Positions 1-5,840 of a stretch of 5,840 nt of DNA are shown here, in pieces. The notes under the pieces were generated by a model that saw nothing but the letters and a program-made list of their open reading frames with translations, was not told where the DNA came from and did not search any database. The first letter of the stretch is position 1. Each line of letters begins with the position of its first letter. The DNA lies in NCBI GenBank assembly GCA_903893935.1, contig CAITOD010000406.1, positions 1 to 5,840 of the forward strand, written 5' to 3'. A program made the position numbers and the translations under genes. This stretch comes from an uncultured Sphingomonadales bacterium. GTDB lineage: Bacteria > Pseudomonadota > Alphaproteobacteria > Sphingomonadales > Sphingomonadaceae.

Positions 1-31
1 CGCTAGCCGACACTTTCACAAGGGACGCCCC

Positions 32-670
32 ATGCGTGCTTTCGATGCCGTTCTCGTGCGCCAGGCGATGAAAGCGCGCGCGATCAGCCAGACCCGCCTG
101 GCCGAGGCTTTGGGCTTTGCCAGCCAGTCGGCGGTATCCGCGCTGCTGGCGGGCAAGCGCCGCGTCACGGTAGAGGAAGCGGCCGCGATCTACGCGCTGC
201 TCGGGCTCGACCAGCCCGCGCCAGGCGCTGCGACATCGCCTGTCCCGCCTGCAACAGCCCGTTTGCGCGACAGCGCCGGGCTGCCGGACTATGGCATTGT
301 TCCGGTTATCGGAATTGCCGGCGCGGGCCGCTGGCGCGAAGCTGTCGAAGTGCCGCTCGGTCACATGCCGGTGCCTGCAAACCTCGCCGGGCGCGGCGTG
401 TTCGGCATCGAAGTCAGCGGCGATTCGATGGATCTGCTGATCGAGGATGGCGGGCTGATCCTCGTCGATGCCGGGCAAAAGGAACTTGCCCCGGGCGGGG
501 TCTATCTGATTGCCAACAGCCAAAGCGAAGCAACCGTCAAACGCTATCGCCGCGATCCCGCCCGGTTCGAGCCGTGCTCCAGCAATCCCGCGCACCGCCC
601 GTTTCTGATCAGCGACGATGATTTCTCGGTCTTGGGCAAAGTGATCTGGAAAAGCGCGCCGGTCCTGTGA
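32..670 (+). CDS. XRE-family HTH / S24 peptidase (LexA/CI-like) transcriptional regulator
   Basis: This is a 212-residue cytoplasmic DNA-binding protein with the architecture of self-cleaving phage and SOS-type repressors. Residues about 8-60 form an XRE-like helix-turn-helix: 'ISQTRLAEALG' is followed by the recognition-helix region 'SQSAVSALLAGKR'. A Pro/Ala-rich linker (about 61-85) leads to an S24 domain. The nucleophile is S132 in 'SGDSM' and the general base is K170 in 'ATVKRY'. Their 38-residue spacing matches the Ser-Lys pair of LexA. An Ala-Gly pair in 'GIAGAGRW' (residues 96-99) lies 34-36 residues before S132, where LexA-type repressors are cleaved, so autoproteolysis looks possible. 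The ATG at 32 has AAGGGA about 6 bases upstream. Its upstream control region is mostly outside the window. Family knowledge suggests repression relieved by RecA-stimulated cleavage, but the target and inducer are unknown. No other phage gene is visible, so a chromosomal stress regulator is as likely as a prophage remnant. Confidence 0.9.
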   Translation: MRAFDAVLVRQAMKARAISQTRLAEALGFASQSAVSALLAGKRRVTVEEAAAIYALLGLDQPAPGAATSPVPPATARLRDSAGLPDYGIVPVIGIAGAGRWREAVEVPLGHMPVPANLAGRGVFGIEVSGDSMDLLIEDGGLILVDAGQKELAPGGVYLIANSQSEATVKRYRRDPARFEPCSSNPAHRPFLISDDDFSVLGKVIWKSAPVL

Positions 671-717
671 CGACGCACTGGAAATCGGGTGCGATTGAAA
701 TAATCTGAAAATCGGAT

Positions 718-727
718 ATTGCGCAAT
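718..727. promoter_or_regulatory. Perfect 10-bp palindrome ATTGCGCAAT upstream of the 752-1141 gene
   Basis: The 81-bp gap between the S24 regulator and the next gene holds the perfect palindrome ATTGCGCAAT in an AT-richer patch. About 20 bases earlier a TTGAAA hexamer (695-700) could act as a -35 box, which would put the palindrome at or near the -10 region. This could be an operator for the adjacent HTH-S24 protein. A palindrome of this length can also occur by chance, no second copy is visible in the gap, and the -10 match is poor. The operator role is inference. Confidence 0.25.
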
Positions 728-751
728 TGTCGCTGTAACAGGACATCGCGC

Positions 752-1141
752 TTGCATCCCGATCCGCAGATCAACGCACCCGGACCGTGCAGCTTGTGGC
801 ATCAGCGCCCGGCGGCGCGCGACATGCTGGCGCGGCTGGCCGCGCACGATGTCCGCCTCACGCTCGTGCGCGGCGGGCCCGGGCCTGATCGGCTCGAATG
901 GCACCCCGCCAGCGATCATGGTGCCCGCACGTTTGCAGCCCTCGAACAGTTGCGCGAACAGGCGGTGGGGCCGGCTTTTGCGCTGGCCCGCGACGATGTC
1001 GCGCGGGCGGCCGCGCTTGCCATTGCGCAGCGCGCGCCGGGCGTGGCGGCGAGTGTTGCGCTGAAATTCGGCGACCCCGGCCGCTGGCTCGGGTTCGGCG
1101 CAATCGAGGCCACGCGCAGGTTTCGGGCAAACTGGCTATGA
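752..1141 (+). CDS. Hypothetical protein (129 aa), probable TTG start
   Basis: I do not recognise this protein. From the TTG at 752 it is 129 residues long and soluble, rich in Ala, Arg and Leu. It has no signal peptide, membrane segment or obvious catalytic motif. It reads as alternating short strands and helices: 'DVRLTLVRG' followed by 'DRLEWHP', a helix 'ARTFAALEQLREQ', another Ala-rich helix 'DDVARAAALAIAQRA', and the ending 'RRFRANWL'. It is probably real because the frame shows the G/C-third-position bias of its neighbours and because AGGA (740-743) sits 8 bases before TTG 752. A longer start at TTG 719 would add 11 Cys/Arg-rich residues and has no such ribosome binding site. It follows the S24 regulator on the same strand after 81 bases, so it may be co-transcribed with it or controlled by it. 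It ends 16 bases before the convergent c-di-GMP gene. Confidence 0.65.
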   Translation: MHPDPQINAPGPCSLWHQRPAARDMLARLAAHDVRLTLVRGGPGPDRLEWHPASDHGARTFAALEQLREQAVGPAFALARDDVARAAALAIAQRAPGVAASVALKFGDPGRWLGFGAIEATRRFRANWL

Positions 1142-1157
1142 AGCGGAATTGGCGCGC

Positions 1158-3434
1158 TCAGGCGCGGAGCAACAGGTGCGAAGGGCTGACAAATCGCGCC
1201 GCGACTTCATCGACCGGGGTCGGCCGTCCGGTCAGATAGCCCTGGAATTCGTGGCATCCGGCGGCAATCAGCAAGTCCTTCTGCGCCTCGGTCTCGACAC
1301 CTTCGGCAATCACGCCCAGCTGAAAGCTGCGCGCGAGTTTGACAATTGCGCCAACCAGCGTTTCGGCCTCGATGCTTTGCCCGAGGTCGGCGACAAAGCT
1401 GCGGTCGATCTTGATCTTGTCGACGCGAAACCGGTGCAACAGCCGCAGCGAGGAATAACCGGTGCCGAAATCGTCGAGCACGATGGCAAAGCCCATTCGC
1501 TTCAGCGCGGCAAAGTTTTCGGTGGTCGCCGGGGTATCGGTGAGCAGCGCGGTTTCGGTGAGTTCGATGTCGTACTTCACCGGATCGATCTGTCCGGAAG
1601 CGGCAATCTGGATCAGCCGCGCGGCAAAGCCCGGCGCGCGCATCTGGATCGCCGAAACATTGATGGCGATCCGCACGCCGTGCCAGTCGCGCGTTTCGGC
1701 AAACACCCGGCGCAGCACGAATTCGCCAATGCCCAGGATCAGCCCGCATTCTTCGGCCAGCGGGATGAACGTGGCGGGCGAAATGGCCCCCAGGTCGGCA
1801 TCGTCCCAGCGCAACAGCGCTTCGTAGGCGCGAATCGTGCCGGCCGCATCGACCTGGGGTTGATAGACCATGTGGAACGCGCCGTGATCGAGCGCGTTGC
1901 GCAATTTGGCTTCGAGCACGCGGCGGGTCTGGAACGCGGCTTCCATCTCGGGCTCGTAAAACGTGATGCAGCCGCGGCCGCGCGCTTTGGCGCGATAGAG
2001 CGCAAGGTCGGCCTGGCGCAGCGCCAGCGATGGTTCGCGCACATTGCCGTCGATCACCGCTACACCGATCGAACATCCGACGTCGAGCCGGCCGAATTCG
2101 CTGTCGACCGGGGTCAGCAGCGTGCCGAGGCAACGTTGCGCGAGTGCAGCAATCGCTTCGCGATCGGTGGCGGGCGCAACCAGCACGAATTCATCGCCGC
2201 CCAGGCGCGCGGTGAACGCCCCGGGTTCGGAGCGTGCCAGCGCGCGCAACCGGTCGGCCATCGCCTTGAGCAATTCATCGCCCGCCTGGTGGCCCAGCGT
2301 GTCGTTGACTTCCTTGAACCGGTCGAGATCGATGCACAGCATGCCGAGCTTTGGCCGCCGCGCCAGTGGTTTGGCGAGCATCGCGCGCAAGCGCTCGAAC
2401 AGCAGCGCGCGATTGGGCAGCAGCGTCAGCGTGTCGTGGTAAGCAAGATGGCGCGCGCGCATTTCGCTCGCCAGCAATTCATCGACGACCACCGCGCTGC
2501 GCCGCACGATTGTCCAGGCCGCCAGCAGCAGCAGCGCAATCGCGCCGAACACCAGCATGACCATGCGGTGCATCAGCACCGATCCCGGCTGTCGCGGCGC
2601 CCAGCTCAGCGCGGCGACGGTCGTCCCGTCGGGTGCGTGCAACGGCACCGAAGCGCGGTCGTGCAGCGGTGCCGATGGGTCCACCAGCCTCAGATCGTCG
2701 AGCAGATAGCGCGCGGCAAAGGCGCTCAACATGGTCTCGTCGATCGGGATAGCGTTGATCGAGACCGACGATCGGGGTCCTTTTGGCTGAACCATGCCGA
2801 GATCGGGCTGCACGAGGCTTGCCATCACCACATAGACTTTGCCCCCGATCCGGGCGATCCCGTTGGCCTGGATCGGCCGGGTGATCGGCCCTTTGCCTTG
2901 CGCATGCGGCTTGATCGGGCCTCGCCGTGCCTCGGCTATTCGGATCGGCCGCAACAATTGCGTAGCGATCGCGCGAAACGGCTCGAAACTGCCCGGCGGC
3001 TGGTGCGCACCGGAGACAAAGGTATACGTCACCTTGTCATCGCCATCGACGAAAAAACTGTGCGAAAAGCCGTCAAACGTAAAAAGCTGGTGGCCGAAAT
3101 CGAGATCGGCAAAGCTCACATCCAGCTTGCGATCGATTTTTTCGACCGCGGTGTCCCAATCGACCTGGGGTACCACAATCTCGTCAAGTTGATGCAATTG
3201 CTGGGTAAAACCGCTTTCGACCATGCGCTGCTCGCGCGCCACCGCGGTTTCGTTGAAGCGATCGACCAGAAACACAGCCACCATCACCAGGAGCACCAGC
3301 GCTCCCAGCGTCATCGCGGCAATCGGCACCAGTAACTGCCGTTTGCGCGACCTGTCGACAATGATGGTCCGGACGTTCAACGACCCCACAACCCTTTTCG
3401 CATTGGTCCTTGCGATTAATCTGACCACTTGCAT
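1158..3434 (-). CDS. CHASE4-GGDEF-EAL membrane protein (c-di-GMP cyclase/phosphodiesterase)
   Basis: This 758-residue inner-membrane protein should synthesise and/or degrade the second messenger cyclic di-GMP. A basic cytoplasmic N-terminus precedes membrane segment 1 (about 34-57). The periplasmic region (about 60-288) resembles a CHASE4 sensor, with 'VDWDTAV' near 91-97 and 'FFVDGDDKVTY' near 127-137. Membrane segment 2 spans about 289-310. The GGDEF domain (about 325-495) carries 'DLDRFKEVND', 'GHQAGDELL' and an intact GGDEF at 412-416. The product-inhibition RxxD site is absent: that position reads EPGA. The EAL domain (about 505-750) keeps all expected metal and catalytic positions: E538 (EALLRW), N592 (NVSAIQ), the ELTET motif at 624-628, D654/D655 (DDFGTG), K675 (KIDR), E711 (EGVET) and Q731 (QGY). 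Both activities are therefore possible, and the net direction cannot be read from sequence. The ATG at 3434 has only a weak ribosome binding site, and an in-frame TTG 18 codons in, after AAAAGGG, is an alternative start. The periplasmic ligand is unknown. Confidence 0.95.
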   Translation of the reverse strand: MQVVRLIARTNAKRVVGSLNVRTIIVDRSRKRQLLVPIAAMTLGALVLLVMVAVFLVDRFNETAVAREQRMVESGFTQQLHQLDEIVVPQVDWDTAVEKIDRKLDVSFADLDFGHQLFTFDGFSHSFFVDGDDKVTYTFVSGAHQPPGSFEPFRAIATQLLRPIRIAEARRGPIKPHAQGKGPITRPIQANGIARIGGKVYVVMASLVQPDLGMVQPKGPRSSVSINAIPIDETMLSAFAARYLLDDLRLVDPSAPLHDRASVPLHAPDGTTVAALSWAPRQPGSVLMHRMVMLVFGAIALLLLAAWTIVRRSAVVVDELLASEMRARHLAYHDTLTLLPNRALLFERLRAMLAKPLARRPKLGMLCIDLDRFKEVNDTLGHQAGDELLKAMADRLRALARSEPGAFTARLGGDEFVLVAPATDREAIAALAQRCLGTLLTPVDSEFGRLDVGCSIGVAVIDGNVREPSLALRQADLALYRAKARGRGCITFYEPEMEAAFQTRRVLEAKLRNALDHGAFHMVYQPQVDAAGTIRAYEALLRWDDADLGAISPATFIPLAEECGLILGIGEFVLRRVFAETRDWHGVRIAINVSAIQMRAPGFAARLIQIAASGQIDPVKYDIELTETALLTDTPATTENFAALKRMGFAIVLDDFGTGYSSLRLLHRFRVDKIKIDRSFVADLGQSIEAETLVGAIVKLARSFQLGVIAEGVETEAQKDLLIAAGCHEFQGYLTGRPTPVDEVAARFVSPSHLLLRA

Positions 3435-3445
3435 AGCCGAGCCGA

Positions 3446-3462
3446 GCTAAGGCTTTGCTAAG
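3446..3462. repeat. Direct repeat GCTAAG x2 in the divergent promoter region
   Basis: GCTAAG occurs at 3446-3451 and again at 3457-3462, exactly 11 bases apart (about one helical turn), just upstream of the c-di-GMP gene start and in the 111-bp gap shared with the divergent AI-2E gene. An AGCCG doublet precedes it. Two half-sites on the same DNA face could bind a regulator, but the motif is only 6 bp and I recognise no binding protein. I could not identify a convincing -35/-10 pair on either strand in the rest of this gap (3435-3545). Confidence 0.25.
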
Positions 3463-3545
3463 ATTACGCCTCTTTTACCACAGCGCACCGCCCGGTCGGC
3501 GGCGATCTGGCAATGCGGCTGCAAATCGCGTAACCATCGCGGCGC

Positions 3546-4664
3546 ATGGCCCACACCCCCGACCCCATTCAGCCCCCCGGAACGTTCAGACGCGATCAGG
3601 CTGATCCATGGACCCCGGCGCAGCGCCGCGCCGGCCTCGTCGCGCTGGCGCTGTTCGTGCTCCTGGGCTTGTGGACTTTGCGCGTTTTCCTGCCGGCGCT
3701 GGGTTGGGCCATCATTCTCGCGGTATCGTTATGGCCGTGGCGTGAGCGCGCCGTTGCATTGTGGCCCGGCGGGGCTGACTTTACCTGGCCCGCGCTGTTC
3801 ACGCTGACAGTGGCGCTGTTTTTCGTGCTGCCGCTGGTCATGGTGGCCAGTGCGGTCGCATCCGACGGCAGTTATGCGCTGCAGTGGTTCATCGATGTGC
3901 GCGCGCACGGGTTGCCGGTGCCCGCTTTCGTTGCCGGTCTGCCGTTCGGCAAAGCCATTGCCGCATGGTGGCAGGCACATCTGGCCGCGCCCGGCGCGCT
4001 CGGCAGCCTGGCGCTGCCCGGCGGCACGGGTCAATCGCCATTCGGCACCGGCCCGCATTTGTTGAGCCTGGTGCTGCATCGGCTGGTGCTGGTGGTATTC
4101 CTGCTGCTGATCCTGTTTTTCCTGCTGCGCGATGGCGAGCGGGTCAGCACCAGCTTGCGCGTCGGCTGCGAACGCACATTTGGCGCCGCCGGGGTCAATG
4201 TCGCAACGCAGGCGCTGCGCGCGGTGCGCGGCACCGTCAATGGCCTGGTCGTGGTGGGATTTGGCGAAGGCGTGTTGCTGGGCCTTGTTTATGCCTTGTG
4301 CGGCGTGTCGCATGCCGCACTGCTGGGGCTGTTGACCGGCCTGCTCTCGGTGGTTCCGCTCGGCTCGGTGGTCGCCGCAGCCGTTGCAGCCGGGTCGCTT
4401 GCGGCGGCAGGCAAGATGGTTTGGGCAGGCATTGTCGCGGTGATCGCGGCGGTGGTCATTTTCATCGCCGACCATTTCGTGCGCCCGGTGATGATCGGCG
4501 ATGCCACCCGCCTGCCGTTTCTGGTGGTTCTGCTCGGCATTCTGGGCGGGATCGAGGCGCTCGGACTGATCGGGCTGGTGGTCGGCCCGGCGCTGATGGC
4601 GGTGCTGATGCTGCTCTGGCGCGAATGGGTCGGCTCGCAACAAGGCCCGCTCAACCCACCCTGA
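3546..4664 (+). CDS. AI-2E family (PerM-like) transporter
   Basis: This is a 372-residue polytopic inner-membrane protein of the AI-2E/PerM/YdiK family. Likely membrane segments lie near residues 29-46, 48-65, 82-104, 175-194, 232-252, 255-283 (one or two passes), 291-308 and 324-357 (two passes). A soluble stretch at about 105-172 sits between the early and late segments, as is usual for the family. The family signature near the C-terminus is clear: 'DHFVRPVMIGDATRLPF' (309-325) followed by the Gly-rich 'GILGGIEALGLIGLVVGP' (331-348). 'LLRDGERV' (193-200) is also typical. The length is normal for the family. Despite the name, few members have been shown to export autoinducer-2 and others are linked to ion or solute efflux, so the substrate is unknown. 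The ATG at 3546 lacks a good ribosome binding site, but no better in-frame start precedes the first membrane segment. It is divergent from the c-di-GMP gene and convergent with the Lrp-family gene, so it is probably monocistronic. Confidence 0.92.
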   Translation: MAHTPDPIQPPGTFRRDQADPWTPAQRRAGLVALALFVLLGLWTLRVFLPALGWAIILAVSLWPWRERAVALWPGGADFTWPALFTLTVALFFVLPLVMVASAVASDGSYALQWFIDVRAHGLPVPAFVAGLPFGKAIAAWWQAHLAAPGALGSLALPGGTGQSPFGTGPHLLSLVLHRLVLVVFLLLILFFLLRDGERVSTSLRVGCERTFGAAGVNVATQALRAVRGTVNGLVVVGFGEGVLLGLVYALCGVSHAALLGLLTGLLSVVPLGSVVAAAVAAGSLAAAGKMVWAGIVAVIAAVVIFIADHFVRPVMIGDATRLPFLVVLLGILGGIEALGLIGLVVGPALMAVLMLLWREWVGSQQGPLNPP

Positions 4665-4680
4665 CCGGCTCGCTCGTTTT

Positions 4681-4714
4681 CAGGGCGAATGCTCAGGGCG
4701 AATGCTCAGGGCGC
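4681..4714. repeat. 13-bp tandem repeat (2 full units plus a partial third)
   Basis: The unit CAGGGCGAATGCT occurs at 4681-4693 and 4694-4706, followed by a partial third copy, CAGGGCGC, at 4707-4714. It fills most of the 41-bp gap between the convergent AI-2E and Lrp-family genes and overlaps the end of the latter. The stop codon of the Lrp-family gene (TCA on the plus strand, 4706-4708) spans the junction between units 2 and 3. Gain or loss of a unit would recreate the same stop and leave the protein unchanged. It looks like a slippage duplication. No hairpin-plus-T-tract terminator is evident in the gap. Confidence 0.8.
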
Positions 4715-5164
4715 TAGCGGCAGCGATGTCGTGCGCTTTACCACGTTCAGCGTGATGCTCGATCGCACATTGTCGACATCGCCGTGGCCCAGCAATTCCT
4801 CGTTGATCAGCCGCGACAGGTCTTTGAGATCGCGCGTGACGATCCGCAACAGATAATCCGCATCGCCCGTTGTCGCGCAGCAGTCTAGCACCGCGTCGAG
4901 CGCTGTCACGCGGTCATGAAACCGGCGGACCCGGTCGCGCGCATAAGAGCTGAGCGTGATCGAGACATAGGCCTCGACGGTAAGGCCCAGCTGTTCCCCG
5001 TTCAGAATGGCCACTTGCTTGCGGATCAGGCCGTCCTGCTGCATCCGCGCGATCCGCCGCGAAACCTGGCTGGCGGACAGATGCACAAGCTCGCCAAGCT
5101 CTGCGTGTGACCGCGACGAGTCGGCCTGCAACTGCGTGAGAATTTTGCGGTCAAGCTGATCCAT
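4706..5164 (-). CDS. Lrp/AsnC-family transcriptional regulator
   Basis: This is a 152-residue cytoplasmic regulator of the leucine-responsive/asparagine (feast-famine) family, at the usual family length. The N-terminal winged helix-turn-helix begins with the classic 'MDQLDRKIL' and includes '[11 protein letters not shown]' (17-27) and the recognition helix '[18 protein letters not shown]' (30-47). A short hinge leads to the C-terminal RAM (ligand-binding and oligomerisation) domain (about 62-145). This contains 'VEAYVSITL', the conserved '[12 protein letters not shown]' loop (98-109) that lines the effector pocket, and a closing strand '[13 protein letters not shown]'. I chose ATG 5164 because the family's 'D..D..IL' start follows it directly. 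An in-frame TTG at 5182 would add six atypical residues. The gene is divergent from HPPD across 151 bases. Members of this family often control themselves and the neighbouring catabolic gene, so control of HPPD by an aromatic or other amino acid is a reasonable inference. The effector is not determinable here. Confidence 0.95.
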   Translation of the reverse strand: MDQLDRKILTQLQADSSRSHAELGELVHLSASQVSRRIARMQQDGLIRKQVAILNGEQLGLTVEAYVSITLSSYARDRVRRFHDRVTALDAVLDCCATTGDADYLLRIVTRDLKDLSRLINEELLGHGDVDNVRSSITLNVVKRTTSLPLAP

Positions 5165-5173
5165 GCGCGTATC

Positions 5174-5241
5174 TTGCGCCAAGCCGCATCATTTCACAAG
5201 AATGGCGCAAAATCGATGCCGACTTCCTGCCAAAATGCGCA
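5174..5241. promoter_or_regulatory. Candidate regulator sites between the Lrp-family gene and HPPD
   Basis: The 151-bp divergent gap holds an exact 8-bp inverted repeat: TTGCGCCA (5174-5181) and TGGCGCAA (5203-5210), with a 21-bp spacer. The palindrome TGCGCA lies at 5236-5241. The three GCGC cores are centred near 5177.5, 5206.5 and 5238.5, so 29 and 32 bp apart, close to three helical turns. Such phasing suits an Lrp-type octamer wrapping DNA. The sites do not match the AT-rich E. coli Lrp consensus, and GCGC is frequent in GC-rich DNA, so this is a candidate only. The first site lies just upstream of the regulator's own start, which would fit autoregulation. Confidence 0.35.
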
Positions 5242-5262
5242 GACTTTGCGGGCCCAAAGGCG

Positions 5263-5268
5263 TATCAT
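5263..5268 (+). promoter_or_regulatory. Weak candidate -10 box for HPPD
   Basis: TATCAT lies 47 bases before the HPPD start codon and resembles a sigma-70 -10 element. No good -35 hexamer is found at 16-18 bp (the region reads CAGACT or AGACTT), so the promoter would be weak or activator-dependent. An activator-dependent promoter would suit the neighbouring Lrp-family regulator. Confidence 0.2.
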
Positions 5269-5315
5269 GGGAACAAGGCGCGAATGCCGCCACGCCGCAT
5301 CCGGGGAGAAGCGCA

Positions 5316-5840
5316 ATGTCTGCTGCGACACCATCGACCGACTTGTTCGACAATCCGCTGGGGCTCGACGGCTTCGAATTCATCGAGTTCTCCGCCCCCG
5401 AAGCGGGCACGCTCGAACCCGTGTTTGCGCGCATGGGCTTTGCGCATATCGCCAATCACCGCTCCAAACGCGTGCAGCTGTGGCGGCAGGGCGGCATCAA
5501 CCTGATCGCCAATTACGAACCGCGCAGCCCGGCGGCGTGGTTTGCGGCCGAACACGGCGCTTCGGCTTGCGGCATGGGCTGGCGCGTGCGCGATGCCGCC
5601 AAAGCCTATGCGCTGGCGCTCGAACGCGGGGCAGAGCCGGTCGAAGTCAGCACCGGGCCGATGGAACTGCGTCTCCCGGCGATCCGCGGCATTGGCGGAT
5701 CGATCATCTATCTGATCGACCGCTATGGGGATGACCTGTCGATCTACGACATCGACTTTGTCTATCTGCCCGGCGTTGATCGCAATCCGCAAGGCGCCGG
5801 CTTTCACGCGATCGATCACCTGACGCACAACGTCTATGGC
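5316..5840 (+). CDS. hpd: 4-hydroxyphenylpyruvate dioxygenase, N-terminal part (cut by window end)
   Basis: HPPD is a cytosolic Fe(II) enzyme of tyrosine catabolism that converts 4-hydroxyphenylpyruvate plus O2 to homogentisate and CO2. The frame runs open from ATG 5316 to the window edge, giving 175 of an expected 350-370 residues. The first vicinal-oxygen-chelate domain spans about 15-145 ('[12 protein letters not shown]', '[14 protein letters not shown]', '[12 protein letters not shown]'). The start of the catalytic domain carries the hallmark '[13 protein letters not shown]' (151-163) and '[10 protein letters not shown]'. H168 in that DHLTHN motif is the first iron ligand. The second His and the Glu ligand lie beyond the window. 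The start is well supported: GGGGAGAA (5303-5310) ends 5 bases before the ATG. The gene is divergent from the Lrp-family regulator, its likely controller. Homogentisate pathway genes often follow hpd, but none is visible here. Confidence 0.95.
   Translation, partial: MSAATPSTDLFDNPLGLDGFEFIEFSAPEAGTLEPVFARMGFAHIANHRSKRVQLWRQGGINLIANYEPRSPAAWFAAEHGASACGMGWRVRDAAKAYALALERGAEPVEVSTGPMELRLPAIRGIGGSIIYLIDRYGDDLSIYDIDFVYLPGVDRNPQGAGFHAIDHLTHNVYG

Noticed and set aside
32..670. Prophage remnant suggested by the CI/LexA-like repressor.
   Set aside because: No integrase, structural, lysis or attachment-site sequence is visible, and neighbours are ordinary chromosomal genes. S24-type regulators also occur as chromosomal genes.
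1142..1157. Possible bidirectional terminator between the convergent hypothetical and c-di-GMP genes.
   Set aside because: The 16-bp gap and flanks are GCGC-rich, but I see no clear stem-loop followed by a T-tract on either strand.
1149..3335. A 728-codon open frame on the plus strand opposite the c-di-GMP enzyme gene.
   Set aside because: It mirrors the codon bias of the opposite gene, is rich in Arg, Gln and His, and resembles no protein fold. Long antisense frames are common in GC-rich genes, and the minus strand encodes an unmistakable CHASE4-GGDEF-EAL protein.
3729..4643. A 304-codon minus-strand open frame opposite the AI-2E family gene.
   Set aside because: Its Gln/His/Arg-rich, low-complexity product is a typical shadow of a hydrophobic membrane-protein gene on the other strand.
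3884..4717. A 277-codon plus-strand frame overlapping the AI-2E gene and reaching into the tandem repeat.
   Set aside because: It is a frame-shifted Arg/Gly/Ala-rich shadow with no recognisable motif, inside a gene with clear family signatures.
5174..5734. A 186-codon plus-strand frame and a 187-codon minus-strand frame (5265-5828) over the HPPD region.
   Set aside because: Both overlap the HPPD frame, which has a strong ribosome binding site, family motifs and no stop before the window end. The alternatives show no family resemblance.

Overview
The window is GC-rich with strong G/C third-position bias in every gene and very short spacers. The coding style, a proteobacterial 4-hydroxyphenylpyruvate dioxygenase (HPPD) and the mix of families suggest an alphaproteobacterium, plausibly a sphingomonad (Sphingomonadales). 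The order-level guess is inference and rests on no marker gene. No RNA gene, CRISPR array, insertion sequence, prophage structural gene or replication origin was seen.

Layout, left to right. (1) 32-670, plus strand: an XRE-type helix-turn-helix protein fused to an S24 (LexA/CI-like) self-cleaving peptidase domain. (2) 752-1141, plus: an unrecognised 129-residue protein with a probable TTG start. (3) 1158-3434, minus, convergent with (2): a membrane-bound CHASE4-GGDEF-EAL cyclic-di-GMP enzyme with both catalytic motif sets intact but no RxxD inhibitory site. (4) 3546-4664, plus, divergent from (3): an AI-2E (PerM-like) family membrane protein. (5) 4706-5164, minus, convergent with (4): an Lrp/AsnC-family regulator whose stop codon lies in a short 13-bp tandem repeat. 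(6) 5316-5840 and beyond, plus, divergent from (5): the N-terminal half of HPPD, cut by the window edge.

How the genes relate. The clearest functional pair is the divergent Lrp/AsnC regulator and HPPD. They share a 151-bp control region with an 8-bp inverted repeat and a third GCGC-centred site about three helical turns further on. This suggests amino-acid-responsive control of tyrosine catabolism (4-hydroxyphenylpyruvate to homogentisate), but that is inferred from arrangement only. The c-di-GMP enzyme, the AI-2E protein and the S24 repressor look like independent units. The window reads as mostly ordinary chromosomal sequence. I found no convincing evidence of a new multi-gene system, and the items for a second look are modest ones.
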